A stretch of DNA of 64,000 bases from Cricetomys ansorgei (GCA_026225945.1 JAMJFZ010000696.1:372001-436000), one strand, 5' to 3'; positions 22,786-33,790 are shown, numbered from the stretch's first letter. The notes: generated by a model not told the origin, from the sequence alone. A program made the numbers and translations.

Positions 22786-23019
22786 TTAACTCGATATTTT
22801 CTCACTTCTGTTTACAGCAATTTGAAGTGACTGTGTCTGAGTTTGGTTGGTATATTAAGTTGAGTAAATGAAAAGGACCTCTTGTTTCAATTGTTTCATT
22901 TGTTTTTAACTTTATTTAAACACTTAGTTCCATTCATTAAACTGTGATATGGTTATATTAGATTAATTGACTACAATACAGACAGGTTCAACTGAAATCT
23001 TTTGAGTTCTTAAAACTGA
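22786..23019. other. Unique sequence, no feature recognised
   Basis: AT-rich spacer between a B1 and a MIR. Nothing recognised. Confidence 0.4.
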
Positions 23020-23175
23020 TTGCACTGTAATTAATAAGTAAAGCTACATTTATTCCTGGCTTACAGATGAAGAAACAATGGTTCAGAGATACAAAAATTG
23101 GTCCAGGATCTAATAATCAGTGAGATCATATTCCTGTTGGAGTTAGGATCTGTTATTCTATTGACATAGCCATAC
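23020..23175 (-). mobile_element. MIR SINE
   Basis: Reversed MIR core on the plus strand: 'cttacagatgaagaaacaat', 'ggttcagagatacaaaaatt', 'gtccaggatctaataatcag' and 'ttggagttaggatctgttat'. Confidence 0.75.
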
Positions 23176-24479
23176 TATTTTCAAGAAATCAACTGGACTA
23201 ACTTCCAGAATTGAAGAGAGCATGGAGAGTGGATTGGGATAGCTTTAATGGTGAAAATGGTATTTTAGCAATTCTTGCATTGGCATTTAGAAAGTATGTG
23301 GACAATTGGTGTAGGATTTAGTGTATTATCGTACTGGGAGCAGGATGGTCAAACTGGCAACTGAAGTGGGAGATGAAGGATAGGATGTGGTTTTGATTGA
23401 CTAGGGTGTAGAATAGGTATTAGGAAGCTGGCTGGTAGGGGCCTGTGTTGATAATAGGTAGGTTTGTAATCCAGGATCTCACAGTGTTTGTCAGAAAGAC
23501 ATTATGTGGTTGCACCTGGTCCTACTTCCCCATTAATTCCAAGACCATTTGGAAATAGTAGGGATAGAAGTTAGCAGATGAAGAAGATGGCATTTTTTGT
23601 AGAGAGTTGGCTCAGCTCCTGATGCAAGCTCCACATATGATTGGTAAGTGGTGTCACATGGTATGTACATTAAGAAATTCTACTCTGGTGATTAGAATGT
23701 TTAGTAAAAATTGGTCCTTCTAGATTAAGGCACCGAAGTCCAAATGATGATAAAGTGAGTTCTATTTGATGCTACCATGTTGTGATCACATATAACATGG
23801 TACATATAATGGCTCACGAGATTGTCAATTTAGAATCTCATCAGCTCTCTTACGGATCCTACGTCTCAGATTCTACCTAGCCTGCAGAGCTGCATAACCC
23901 AGAGGTTTTCATACAGCAAGGAGGGTGCCTTCCTTCTTGCTTAAGGGTGACTTATTTGGCATGTCTGACTCCGAGGCATCCCCCATTAGCACTTTCACAA
24001 GATGTTCACAAGATGTTTTAGCACACATCTGATGCCTTCTGGGTCGGAAAGCCAACATAAGCAATTGAAAAGGGTTTCCTTGAACTTAAAATGTAGTTGA
24101 AGTACTTGTAGTTAAATACCTCCACCACCCTTTCTCCCAGCTAGTGAGTTGGTTAGCCTCCTTTCAGTTCTTTGTGGAATCCAAGCAGTGGCAGAAGTTA
24201 CAGGACCAGGGCTAGAGTTCATCACAATTGGTAGATGAAGTTGTACCTGCTTTGAGGCTGGTTGGCAGGGCTCAAGAACAAGGCCTGGTCCAGACAGGCC
24301 CTTTCCCACTTTGAGGTCCATGAATGCCTCTCAAGGCTTTCTGCCTTTCCCAGCTGAGAGGCTGGTAGGAGGAGCAATATCCATTGTAATTTAACTCATT
24401 ACCAGTAAAATTTGCAGAACAACATCCAGCATACAATTCCATTCAAAGTTGGATAAAGATTTGGCTGAGAACCTGCTCA
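23176..24479. other. Repeat-poor unique sequence
   Basis: About 1.3 kb with no family recognised and base composition closer to balanced than the surrounding AT-rich DNA, especially at 24130-24360. A minus-strand frame at 24112-24321 ends in a proline- and glycine-rich tail without a domain. I cannot exclude an unannotated exon, but see no positive evidence for one. Confidence 0.45.
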
Positions 24480-24880
24480 CTGATTAGGGAGGGGAGGGTG
24501 TATGTGAGTGGCTTTCGGAGGTCACAGCCTAGCTCAGCTTCCAACTGACACGGAAAGCTGGGAGTCCGTGGCCTGCAGGCCTCCCCAGTGTGTAGCTGAA
24601 ACTGCAGTTACTGTCAGTAGAGATTGACAATTTGAAGAGCTGAAAGCGTCTTGTCGGCTGATTGGATTTATTTATAAGCTACACATTTTCAAACATGAGT
24701 AGAGACGGCTTATTAAAAAGACATGGAATGATGCGTAATCTATTTTCTTTAGTTTCCCAAAAGTTGAAGTAAACAAGGGTTGTTATTTTGGTTTATCTTC
24801 AGCAAACTCTCAAGGGAGTGATAATGCTGGAGCTTACCCAGAGTGGCACTGCCCGATTACCACACTATTGAAAGAGACAT
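24480..24880. promoter_or_regulatory. Candidate conserved non-coding element (enhancer-like)
   Basis: This repeat-free stretch is of high complexity and keeps several CpGs ('aaagcgtcttgtcggctgat', 'agagacggct', 'gatgcgtaat') in a window where CpG is rare. It contains TTATTTATAA at 24668-24677, an exact match to the MEF2 consensus YTAWWWWTAR, beside an inverted CCAAT (ATTGG, 24661-24665). This is an inference from composition and motifs only; conservation was not tested. Confidence 0.35.
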
Positions 24881-25194
24881 TTGCTAGCATAGCACCCCCC
24901 CTGCAATACTCCCCCTTCCCAGGAGAGGAAAAAAATGAATAAGGTTCAGGAAAGAATAAAGGACAATTGTCAGTCTGTAGCTAGAGGCTTTTTATCACCT
25001 CACTGATGGCCAGTTTTGCAAAGAAAGAGGTCTATCATAAAGGTTTTAGTGTAAAGGTTAATGGGAGGCCTGCCACAAAAAGCTTTATTAAGGAAACCCA
25101 TCAAAAGATGGATAAGTCAAAAGAGTAAGAAAAAGGAAGGCAGAAAGAAAAGAATATGGATGACTTTTAAGGAGCCTGGTTTTTAAAAAAGATT
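24881..25194. other. Unique sequence, no feature recognised
   Basis: Continues the repeat-poor region. Only short A-rich runs near 25125-25160. Confidence 0.4.
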
Positions 25195-25380
25195 ACAGGT
25201 TGAGTAAATGTAAAGTAACAACAGTTAATGGTTTAGCTCTACATATGTGCTAGTCTCTTTTATAAATGCTTTATATATGCTAACTTGTCCTCAGAAAGAG
25301 CACTGTGGTAGGGACTGACATTAGAAACCAAGACAAGGAGAACTTAAGTGATTTACTTAAGGTCAAATCTGAGTAGAAGC
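25195..25380 (-). mobile_element. MIR SINE
   Basis: Reversed MIR text on the plus strand: 'atgctttatatatgctaact', 'tgtcctcagaaagagcactg', 'gacaaggagaacttaagtga' and 'tttacttaaggtcaaatctg'. The last two are the diverged reversed core. Confidence 0.7.
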
Positions 25381-25764
25381 AAAAATTGTTTTTTCCAGGT
25401 GCTACAGGCTTCTGATATGAAACCTGGTAACTCCTTGGACTGTGGACATTTGAAGATGGAGAAATAAACAGACAGAGTAAAGGGAGTAAGGAAGCATGCA
25501 AGGTATAAATGAAGGAATATGTACAGGGGTCGGTGAGGAGTGTTTCTTGGCGTGTTAGTGAGTTGGAAATGGAACATGACATAGCTAAAGGGATGTTGGA
25601 GCAAGATCATCAAATGAACAATGCCCTGTTAAAACTCTAGCATCACAACATTTTGTCTCTTGCTTCCCTTAGAATGTCTTTGCTTAGTTGACTCACATTC
25701 TGTTCAAAATTAACTTGATTAATTATTAACAGAAAGCCAAAGAGAAAGTAATTCAAACCCAAAT
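25381..25764. other. Unique sequence, no feature recognised
   Basis: No family recognised. Two overlapping minus-strand frames (25280-25613) lack any domain and overlap the MIR. Confidence 0.4.
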
Positions 25765-26335
25765 GGTCGCTTGAAAAGGTATTTAACCTCATTTACAATT
25801 AGAGAAATGACAAAGCCATAACAAGATGTTACACACTTATCAGAATACTCTAAAAAATATTGACATCAAATACTGGTGAGGATATACAGAAACTGGACCA
25901 CTTCCATATTAGCGATCAACTGTAGCCCAGCTGAGCAGCTATACCTCTGGACTTCTCTCCCATCTTGTCTGTTATTACTGTTATGAACACAACTAAGATG
26001 GATAGCAAAGACTTTATGCGGAGTGAAAAAGCCAATCAGAAATGACTACATAATGTATGATTCATTACAAGCAACATTTTAAAGTGAGAAATTTTGAGGT
26101 GAAAAACAAAATTAGTGGTTACCAGGGTAAGTTAAGGAGAACAGAAATGTGAGAGATGCGTGGGCAACTTTATAAGGTGGCAAAATGATGTATCTCTATG
26201 ATGATGGAGAAACTCAAGTCAGTATGTTGATTATCATCATGGCATTGTGATATTACAATCCCCCCAACAAATGAGAAATCTCAATAAACTGAATAGATTA
26301 TATCAATATTGATATCTTCATTGTGATCTTGTGTT
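25765..26335 (+). mobile_element. Ancient L1 (L1M-age) ORF2 3' end
   Basis: Old L1 text on the plus strand: 'aggtatttaacctcatttac', 'aattagagaaatgacaaagc', 'actggtgaggatatacagaa', 'gactacataatgtatgattc' and 'ttagtggttaccagggtaag'. It is heavily diverged with no open frame. Confidence 0.75.
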
Positions 26336-26648
26336 ACAATTTTGAAAAATGTTATAAATTTTTGGGAGACAGGGTAAAGTACACAGAACTTACATAATAT
26401 TTCTTGCAACTACAAGGGAAAATAAATATCTCAATGAAAATTGATATTAAAAATCCTATGGTACAGTTTCTTAGACCTAATTTTATGAACTGTGTTGGCT
26501 AGTATCAAGAGTTAAAAGACAGGTTGTTCATAGTTCTTAGTTGCAATGTGGTCAAAATCATGTTGCTTTCTACTTTTCTGAAACTGGTCAGTGTGTTCTA
26601 TTTTCAGATATGTGCAAAGCGGGAAGATTGTAGTCTAGATTAGAAAAA
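26336..26648. other. Unique sequence, no feature recognised
   Basis: AT-rich spacer between an ancient L1 and a B4. Confidence 0.4.
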
Positions 26649-26998
26649 GTGTGTGTGTGTGTGTGTGTGTTTATCATATATGTGAGTGTGGCAAGTGCAT
26701 GTCACAGTACATGTGTGGAGGGCAGAGGACAACTCTCAGGAGCTGGTTCTCTTCTTTCATCTCATTTTTTGAGATGTGTCTCTCTTGTTTCTGCTGCACC
26801 GTGTACTCAAGATTATTTGATTCACGTGCTTCTAGGCAACTCTCCTGTCTCTGCCTCTCATCTTTTGCAGTAGCAGTACTGGGATTACAGATGCATGCCA
26901 CGGCATCCAGCTTCCTGTGTGTGTTCTGGGGATTGGACATGGGTTGTCAGCTTTATACAGCTAGCACTTTTACCAGCTGAGCTGTCTCTCTGGCCCTA
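26649..26998 (-). mobile_element. B4-type SINE with (TG)n tail
   Basis: A (TG)n tract (26649-26670) precedes 'gtgtggagggcagaggacaa', 'ctcaggagctggttctcttc', a reversed B1-like core ('tgtctctgcctctcatcttt', 'gggattacagatgcatgcca') and the reversed tRNA-like end ('ttctggggattggacatggg', 'accagctgagctgtctctct'). One of the best-preserved B4 copies here. The frames over it (26649-26980) are artefacts. Confidence 0.85.
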
Positions 26999-27570
26999 AT
27001 GTCTACTCCCCAATACCACCACCTACCTAGGGCTCTTCTATTAGGTTCTGCTTTCTCCTTCATATTTGACTAAAACAATGAGAGCTGATCCCTAGCTTTA
27101 GCAGCCTTGGAAGTTCACTCCTTGGAGATTATTTAAAAAACAAAACAAAACAAACTTGCAGTTCATCAGCAGGGAGTCAAGTGAGCTATTATCTTCAAGA
27201 TTAATAACCTTAGAATCTGCTTTGGTGTTTGATGGGAGGCAATGCACTTCCTAGGTATTCTTTAGCCAATAACTAAGCCATGAATACTAGCATCAAGGGT
27301 TAAAGAACAGGCATATGGTTGTCATTCATTTCTTGGCATTGCCTGTCCTAGGAGGGATGCTCTGTGGATATTCTTTGCTACAATATTTCTCAGTGGGTTT
27401 GCTAAATTCTCTACTTTTCTTTGAAGCTCACACTTCCAAATCATGCTTCTTCTGCACTTTCTTTTCATGGTTGTTTCATTTGCAAGATAGTCTGAATCAA
27501 TCCCTATTCATCTTGTCTCATTCTCTTTTTGGCCTTCATAGGCATTACTTCTCAGTGTACAGCTTTAAAA
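26999..27570. other. Unique sequence, no gene recognised
   Basis: No family recognised. The frame at 27315-27725 runs into the (TA)n tract, where it reads as an alternating Tyr-Ile repeat, and into L1 text, so it is not a gene. Confidence 0.45.
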
Positions 27571-27581
27571 TTATATATATA

Positions 27582-27636
<55 letters not shown>
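27571..27636. repeat. (TA)n microsatellite
   Basis: About 66 bases of near-perfect alternating TA with one TT interruption. Long AT-dinucleotide tracts are self-complementary and prone to cruciform extrusion and length change. Confidence 0.95.
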
Positions 27637-27639
<3 letters not shown>

Positions 27640-28140
27640 GCCAAGTGATGATAGGTTTTCATAATGACATTGCATTCATATATTACCATGTAGCCTCTCT
27701 TGTCCCTTTCCCCATCTCTTGTTAGTCCCATTCTTTCTTACTCTTTTCTTTTTTAAAATATATTTACTTTTTATGTGATTGGGTATTTTGCCTGCATATA
27801 TGTCTGTGCACCACATGCATGATGCAGTGACCTTAGAGGCCAGTAGATGGCGTTGAACCCTTGAAACTAGAGTCATAGACAGTTATGAGCCATCATGTGT
27901 GTGCTAGGAACTGAACCCAAGTTCAAGCAATAGCAACTAGTTCTTTTAATTGCTGAGCTGTCTCTCTATATTCCCTTCTTCTTTCTAAATAGAAGTGTCC
28001 CTTTTATTTTTATGCTGTATATGTGTGAGAGAGAGGAGTGGGGGGAGATGAGAGATAACCTGGGACATTTGTCCAACTCATTTTGCCTAATATAGTGATC
28101 TCTAGTTCACCCATTTTCCTCAACAGAATAGTTTTATTCC
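27640..28140 (-). mobile_element. L1 (Lx-like) fragment, interrupted by a B3
   Basis: Reversed rodent L1 text at 27690-27740 ('cctctcttgtccctttcccc') and again at 28062-28140 ('ccaactcattttgcctaata', 'gatctctagttcacccattt', 'cctcaacagaatag'). The B3 at 27745-27978 is nested inside. L1 text resumes at 28716. Confidence 0.65.
27745..27978 (-). mobile_element. B3/B2-type SINE nested in L1
   Basis: Reversed SINE: 'tgggtattttgcctgcatat', 'atgtctgtgcaccacatgca', 'gaggccagtagatggcgttg', 'gtgtgctaggaactgaaccc' and 'attgctgagctgtctctcta' at the tRNA head. Good match to the B3/B2 reverse text. Confidence 0.85.
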
Positions 28141-28306
28141 TTGGTCCCCTATTGCTGAAATGCCCTTCTAGTACACAGGTTATCTCTCATCTCCCCTCCC
28201 CCCCTCACACACGTACAACATAAAAATAAAAGGGACACTTCTATTTAGAAATTCTATTGTGCATGTGTACTAAAAGGGCATTTCAGCAATAGAGGACCCA
28301 GGAATA
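27983..28306. repeat. Interleaved double inverted repeat (A-B-A'-B')
   Basis: Segment A (27983-28062) starts 'ttctaaatagaagtgtccct'. Its reverse complement A' lies at 28176-28250 and ends 'agggacacttctatttagaa'; A' is about 5 bases shorter because of small gaps in the TC-rich part. Segment B (28135-28177) has its reverse complement B' at 28264-28306, with 40 of 43 positions matching. B and A' overlap by two bases ('ca'). The order A-B-A'-B' is interleaved, so the two stems cannot both form without a pseudoknot-like fold. Confidence 0.9.
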
Positions 28307-28715
28307 CCAAAGTCACACCATGGGAGAGACAGGGCTATGGTGGACATGATGGCATACTTTTAAATGGGGGAGATATAGAGCCTGAGCAAGGATCCTGTTG
28401 CCTTTACCACTAGTGATGACATCACCTTGGTGCACTGAGTCATTGAAGGCAGGGTAGGGTCTGAGGGATGGGAGAGCTCAACATTCTTCCCCTTTGTTTA
28501 TTATAAAAAGCAAGGAAATAGGAAGGGATGACTGATGGGGTAGGAATAGGGGCACCATGCTCTTTATACTACTTCCTGCTGTCTGGGTGTGTCGACATCT
28601 TTGGGGCACTGTTGATCCTCACTATTAGGACATATTCAGGAATCGTAAGTCTCCCGTTCTGTGCCTAGGGGTTGATAATCCTGTGACAATAACTAATTAA
28701 TAGTTTGATTGGAGA
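28307..28715. other. Unclassified segment between two L1 parts
   Basis: L1 text breaks off at about 28140 and resumes at about 28716. This segment and the inverted repeats sit in the gap. It has a somewhat GC-richer, LTR-like feel ('cttcctgctgtctgggtgtg', 'tctttggggcactgttgatc'), but no ends or family could be fixed. Confidence 0.4.
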
Positions 28716-28965
28716 TTTTTTGAATTTGTTCTATTGTGCACATGTACCCTATTTTCTTTATTCATGTTGTTGGGCATCTAGGATTGTCCAGTGACTTGGC
28801 TATTAAAAATAGTGTTGCAATAAACATAGGTTGCAAGATTGTGTTGTGCTAATTTATAGTCCTGTTTGTATGTGTCTCTGTGATATGTTGACTTAGTCCT
28901 TAAGGTAATTATCTTGGAGTGATATAGTTGGGTCATATGGCAGTTCTAAATTTAGACTTTTGATG
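28716..28965 (-). mobile_element. L1 fragment, continuation
   Basis: Reversed L1 text: 'attgtgcacatgtaccctat', 'tggctattaaaaatagtgtt', 'gcaataaacataggttgcaa' and 'agtgatatagttgggtcata'. It continues the reading of the L1 interrupted at 28140. Confidence 0.75.
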
Positions 28966-29279
28966 AAGTGGCTTCACTTGTCATTTCTAAAATGAATTTT
29001 AAATCTCTGCTTTTAGTTCTAGTCCTTATCCTCAAAGTTGAGACTTCTTCCTTTCTGGACTGTCTGTGATGCAGAGCTATGTTCCTCAGTTTAGATTTTG
29101 ACACAGTTTTGCTCAATGCTAGATCTATTAGCTGATAGATCAGTGCATCATTCACAAACAGGCACTCAATAAATAAAACTAGTTGAATGAATTGAGATAG
29201 AAGGATAAAAAACATCACTATTAACTCTACCAAGTCGTAGCTCCCCAGAAGGATCAAGCTTTATCTGCAGTCTTTGGTC
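28966..29279. other. Unique sequence, no feature recognised
   Basis: No family recognised. The minus-strand frame at 28952-29257 has no domain. Confidence 0.4.
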
Positions 29280-29560
29280 ATTCATCATAAGAAAAGATGT
29301 TCAGTCTAATTTGAATAAGAAAAATGCAAATTAAAACTGTACTGAGATGTATTTTCAACTATCTGATTGAGGGAGATGAAAATATTTGATAGTATGAGGC
29401 AGTGTCAAATGCTTTTGAGGAGTATGCATTGTCATATGTGGGCATGTGAATTAATATAATTTCAGAGGGCAATTTCATAATAGCTAAGAAAATTAAAATT
29501 GTATGTACAGTTGACCCAGTAATTTTGTCTCTAGGGGTTTTTGAACAAATATGATCTTAT
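29280..29560 (+). mobile_element. Ancient L1 (L1M-age) ORF2 3' fragment
   Basis: Old L1 text on the plus strand: 'gaaaaatgcaaattaaaact', 'aactatctgattgagggaga', 'cagagggcaatttcataata', 'gtacagttgacccagtaatt' and 'tgtctctaggggttttt'. Confidence 0.75.
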
Positions 29561-30679
29561 GTTATTCTAATCCTTTTGTTACTGGCCATTTATGTTCATA
29601 AACCTACTACCTCAGTTTCCCTGTATTTCAAAAGAATTAGAAAACATAAACTAGTAAAGGAAAATAGATTTCTTTACAGTTTATCAAGAACTAGGCACAG
29701 ATGTGTTCTTAGATTCTCTCTGCCTTCCCTGTAACAGTGTTACAGTTTTATAGAAAAGAGTGAAAACAGGGCAGAAGGTATGACGTTGTTATATCTGTGA
29801 GATAAATGATCAGAACTCCTCCTTTGGCACCTTTTCTTTTCTAACACGTGATTCCTGGGGAAAATTTAAATTCTTTAGGGTTCACTATTTTAACAGTCCT
29901 TTCACTCTGTCTGCACAGTGGTTTGATTCTTATCTCAACTATTTAGTATGTCTTCCTCAATGGGCTTGCTTACTGTTTCATTAAAGAAACTAAAGTCACA
30001 AACAGGTAATCCCCAGTGACAGCAAAAAGCAAGTCCTAGTCACAGGAAAAAAACCACATTTCTCATAATCCAGAGAGTCAGTCTCAAACAATAGACTCTT
30101 TCTCAAGATGGCCTGTCTATCACGTTCCTGAGACAAGGGAGTGAAAAAAATAGATTTCTTTTCCAGCCTGACCCCAGGAGTCATTGAGACTGAGGTTTAA
30201 GAGGGACCTCAATAAGTAAGCAAGGACTGCAAGTCAGGGAGACTGGAGTTCTGGGCACATTGTCCTAGGCAAGTGAGAACCTGCTGCACTGAGCTTTTAA
30301 ACAGCAGGGTGCTTGGGCTGTGGAAGCCATGGTGATCAGTGGCCTTGACCTCTGTGGCTTTTTGTAGAGACTGAGAGTTCTAATATTAGGTCCTGCAAGT
30401 TCTTCAGGGATCCTTCCCTAAATTTCTGGAGCGTCCTCATTTTGCAGAATGGCTTACTGTTGGGCAGAATCTGAAAGTAATGAGACTTGCCGTGGGGTCT
30501 AGGATTTCCTGAGGTCTCATCCTCCAATGCAGTACTAGCTGCTCTTGTTACATTGGTTCACTGACACTGTGGCACAACTCATGGCTTGAAGGTTTGTTAC
30601 CCCTGGCAACACAAACTTTGGAGGGTGCTTGGAGCAAGTAGGAATCTTCCGAGAGCATAAGCCATAAAGCTCCTTTATG
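29561..30679. other. Repeat-poor unique sequence
   Basis: About 1.1 kb without a family that I can name. Bases 30220-30660 are more GC-balanced than their surroundings. Short frames on the minus strand (29996-30184, 30336-30527, 30535-30835) show no domain. An old LTR cannot be excluded. Confidence 0.4.
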
Positions 30680-31600
30680 GCCAACAGTGACTGCAGTATG
30701 AAAAAAAGACAAGCACAGAATGTGAATGGGGGCCCTAATACTGACATCATTCCAAAGGAGATGTCCATTAGATGTCCAAATCATGACATAAAACTTAAGA
30801 AATGTGAAAACATTCTTTTCTACAAAAGTACACAACTAAATCCAAAGATATCAAAATGATTGAAATTTCAGACAAATGTCATTTGAAAAAACAATCAATG
30901 ACCTAAAAACGAATTCAGATGAATAAAAATAAATATGTCAGACTTCAGCGAGAAACTCAACAATTTGGACAAATATTCAGCAGAGAGATTATAGAAAAAC
31001 ACCAAAATCTTCAAAATAAAAAGCTGCATAAATTAAATGGGGAAAAACCCCAATGGATAGAATCAACAATTGACACGTAGTGGAAGAAATAATATGAACT
31101 AAAGACAAGGTTGGGTAGTTATTATGTTCAGATAGCAGTAAACAAAAACCAAACAATTGTGAAAATAGTGTTTTCTACCTCTGGCATACAATTGAGAGAC
31201 TAACATCTGTGGTGTAGACGAAAAAACCAAGCTACAAATGGAAGGCACTGAAAGCTATTCAATGAAATTGTAGCAGAAAGTCTCCAAAAGTTAGGAAAAA
31301 TAGACAATGCACATGACCAGAAAGCACCTCTCTATGACCCGTTGCCACTCAAGTGCTAAGAGTATGGAACAAAGAAAGAGCACTGAGTGCTGTAAGCCAG
31401 AAACGCCAAATCACTTACCAAGGCAAGCCATGATAAAAAGGGAGACGTTTTAGCACAAACATTAAAGGTCACAAGGGCATGGGCTGATCTGTTTAAAACC
31501 TTCAATCTAAATAGATGCCAAAAGCCACTGAAAAATCACCAAGCTGGCATTGCAGAAGATGTTTAAAAGAATACATAAGAGAAAAAAGACAGGTAATTCA
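30680..31600 (+). mobile_element. L1 fragment (ORF1 region, degenerate)
   Basis: A-rich sense-strand text typical of L1 ORF1: 'gcagagagattatagaaaaa', 'agaaagcacctctctatgac', 'agtatggaacaaagaaagag' and 'acttaccaaggcaagccatg'. The frame is broken in many places. The short frame at 30677-30859 is a remnant. Confidence 0.6.
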
Positions 31601-31612
31601 AGAGGTAGGGAA

Positions 31613-31615
31613 AAA

Positions 31616-31646
<31 letters not shown>
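31613..31646. repeat. (AAAT)n microsatellite
   Basis: About eight perfect tetranucleotide units, at the right edge of the A-rich L1 fragment. Confidence 0.95.
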
Positions 31647-32114
31647 GTCTTTCTAGAAACAGTTGAAATTAGGAAAGAATCAAATAATTACCATCAAACC
31701 TGGCGAAGGGAGTTCAATTCCAAGAACCCACATTCTGTGTCATGCACACACACACACTGAATAAATGAATGAATATAATTTAAAAAACAGCCAATCAAAT
31801 GTTTAAAAGGATATGGGGAGAAGGAATCCGTACATATTATTATGGCACTATTCGCAATAAACAATACATGGAATTATAATTGTACAGTCCTTCTGATGTT
31901 CATTTTCAGGGTAATGTACTATATCTATTGTTCAGTATTTTTGCATTTCTTCACCATTTGGCATGTGTAAAACGTGCTTCTTCAAAAAATAGATTTCTGA
32001 ATTTAGGTATCAGTGATAAAATTTTTGAATGTTCTGAGCTGAAACCATATTTTCTCTCTAACCCTTTGGATTTTTTATTGTACAATGATTCAGGATGTAG
32101 AGATTTGTATGTAT
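31647..32114. other. Mostly unique; SINE tail remnant at about 31700-31770
   Basis: Bases 31700-31770 ('gttcaattccaagaaccca' then a CACACA run and 'gaataaatgaatgaat') look like the 3' end of a plus-strand B3/B2. The remainder has no recognised family. Confidence 0.4.
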
Positions 32115-32432
32115 GTGTGTATGTTCATGTGTTTGTTTATGTAAGTGTGCATGGATATCCATGCATGTATATGCATGTGTGTGTGTGTAGGCCAGAGGCC
32201 AAATGAGGTGTTTTCTGTAATTGGTCTTTACCCCTTTGTCTTTGAGATGGGGCTGCTCCCTGAACTGGAGGTTTTCGGTTCGGATTTTGCTAGCCTGGCT
32301 GTCCAGCAAGCCCTGGGGATCCTCTAGTAGCCAGCTCTTGGCTACAGCTTTCATGTGGGTGCCAGAGATCGAGCTCAGGTCCTATGCTTCATGGCAAACA
32401 TTTATGGGCTGAGGTAGCTCTTCAGCCTCAGC
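32115..32432 (-). mobile_element. B4-type SINE
   Basis: An imperfect (TG)/(TATG) run (32110-32188) precedes 'taggccagaggccaaatgag', 'ctttgagatggggctgctcc', 'cctggctgtccagcaagccc' and the tRNA-like end 'ccagagatcgagctcaggtc' / 'gctgaggtagctcttcagcc'. The frames over it are artefacts. Confidence 0.8.
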
Positions 32433-32499
32433 ATGGTAATTTTAAGAAAACAGTTCTCACATTATTGCAGCTCACTGTTTCTGCTGCTGGCCATAGGCT

Positions 32500-32840
32500 T
32501 ATGTATATACCCTTACTCCTCAGCATTTATTTTTAATTATATTTTTATTTTTAAAATCATAATATAATTACACCATTTCATCCCTTCCCTTTCCTCCCTG
32601 CAACTCCTTCCATATGCCCCTTATGCTTTCAAGTTCATGGTGTCTTTTTCTTTAATTGTATTTATATTAATTATATCTATATTGTATATAAATACAAACT
32701 GTTTGGTCTTTAGGGCTGATCATTTGGCACTGGTGTCCTCTTCCCTGGAGAAGGGTGCCTCTCCTGTTCCTAGCTCTCCTCACTTCTTTCTCAAATACAT
32801 ATCTTTCATAATATTCTTTTGTTAGAACATGGCAACACTA
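32500..32840 (-). mobile_element. L1 (Lx-like) 3'-UTR fragment
   Basis: Pyrimidine-rich reversed 3'-UTR text: 'catcccttccctttcctccc', 'gcaactccttccatatgccc', 'gggctgatcatttggcactg' and 'tcttccctggagaagggtgc'. The left edge is AT-rich, as expected where the element's A-rich tail lies. The frame at 32637-32825 is a shadow. Confidence 0.7.
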
Positions 32841-32934
32841 ATCTAGTTGTTCACTTCTAAAAGCCTTGCAGTCACTTTTACTTTTTCTGTTCCATGTAAT
32901 ATGTAATTAATCAAATCCTTCACTATATATCCAC

Positions 32935-33060
32935 TGTCTCAAGATGAGTGTGTTGCTGTATACCTGAAGTTCAAGTAGAGGCAGGAAGAACAACAGCCAT
33001 CTATAGTTATATATTGAGTTCAAGGCTGGGATGCATGAAACCCTTTCTAAACAAAACACT
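32935..33060 (+). mobile_element. Degenerate B1-type SINE
   Basis: Weak plus-strand B1 text: 'gtgttgctgtatacctgaag', 'ttcaagtagaggcaggaaga', 'gagttcaaggctgggatgca' and 'gaaaccctttctaaaca'. Confidence 0.5.
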
Positions 33061-33645
33061 ATGTGTTTAATATCTTATGAAAAGTTTCCCTTTTGTTGCT
33101 ACCATCTTGGTCCAAGAAATGATCATCTCTAGTTTTGGTTAGTAAAATTATCCCCTATGTTTTGTTAACTTTTCCTCTGGAGATATGAACAAATAACTAT
33201 TTACTCAGGCTAGGGCACCACCAGCAGATTCTTCCATCCAAGAGCAGCCTGATGCATCAGTGAGTTTTCTAGGTTACAGGAGCACAGACAACTTAAAGAA
33301 AGCCATACCACTGAAAAAGAATCTCCTTAACAATTGTTAACTGCTTATATATTGTTTGGAGGGGTGGAGACTTGTGCACTTTGCTGTCTTTCAAGCCCTG
33401 TGAGACCATCCTCCTCCATGAGGGACAGTAAGTGGGCCCAGTCTTGTACTCACAAGGCATGTAAAGGTAATTATAGTTGCTTTTCTTTCAAAGATGGCAA
33501 AGGTCATGGCACTTCTGAAACAGTATTCTATGGCAGTACTCTGGACAGTATTCTGCAACAGTTGTTTTCTTGTTCTGCCCTTACTTAAGTACAGTGCAAC
33601 AGTGTGATCATATAAGTCATGTTATTTATGCATCTCTTTGAAACC
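33061..33645. other. Unique sequence, no feature recognised
   Basis: No family recognised. The frame at 33334-33588 has a cysteine- and serine-rich sequence without a domain I know. Confidence 0.4.
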
Positions 33646-33790
33646 CTGGATGTTGATATACACCTATAATCCTCGCACTAAGGAAGCTGAGGCAGGAGAA
33701 TTCTGTGTTTGAGGCTGATCTTGGCTACATAGCAAAGTCCTGTTTCAAAAAGTCAAAATCAAACCAATCAATCAATCAATAAAGAAATCA
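33646..33790 (+). mobile_element. Old B1-type SINE with (CAAT)n tail
   Basis: Plus-strand B1: 'acacctataatcctcgcact', 'aaggaagctgaggcaggaga', 'gaggctgatcttggctacat' and 'aaagtcctgtttcaaaaag'. The A-rich tail has become a short (CAAT)n microsatellite at about 33764-33782. Confidence 0.75.
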
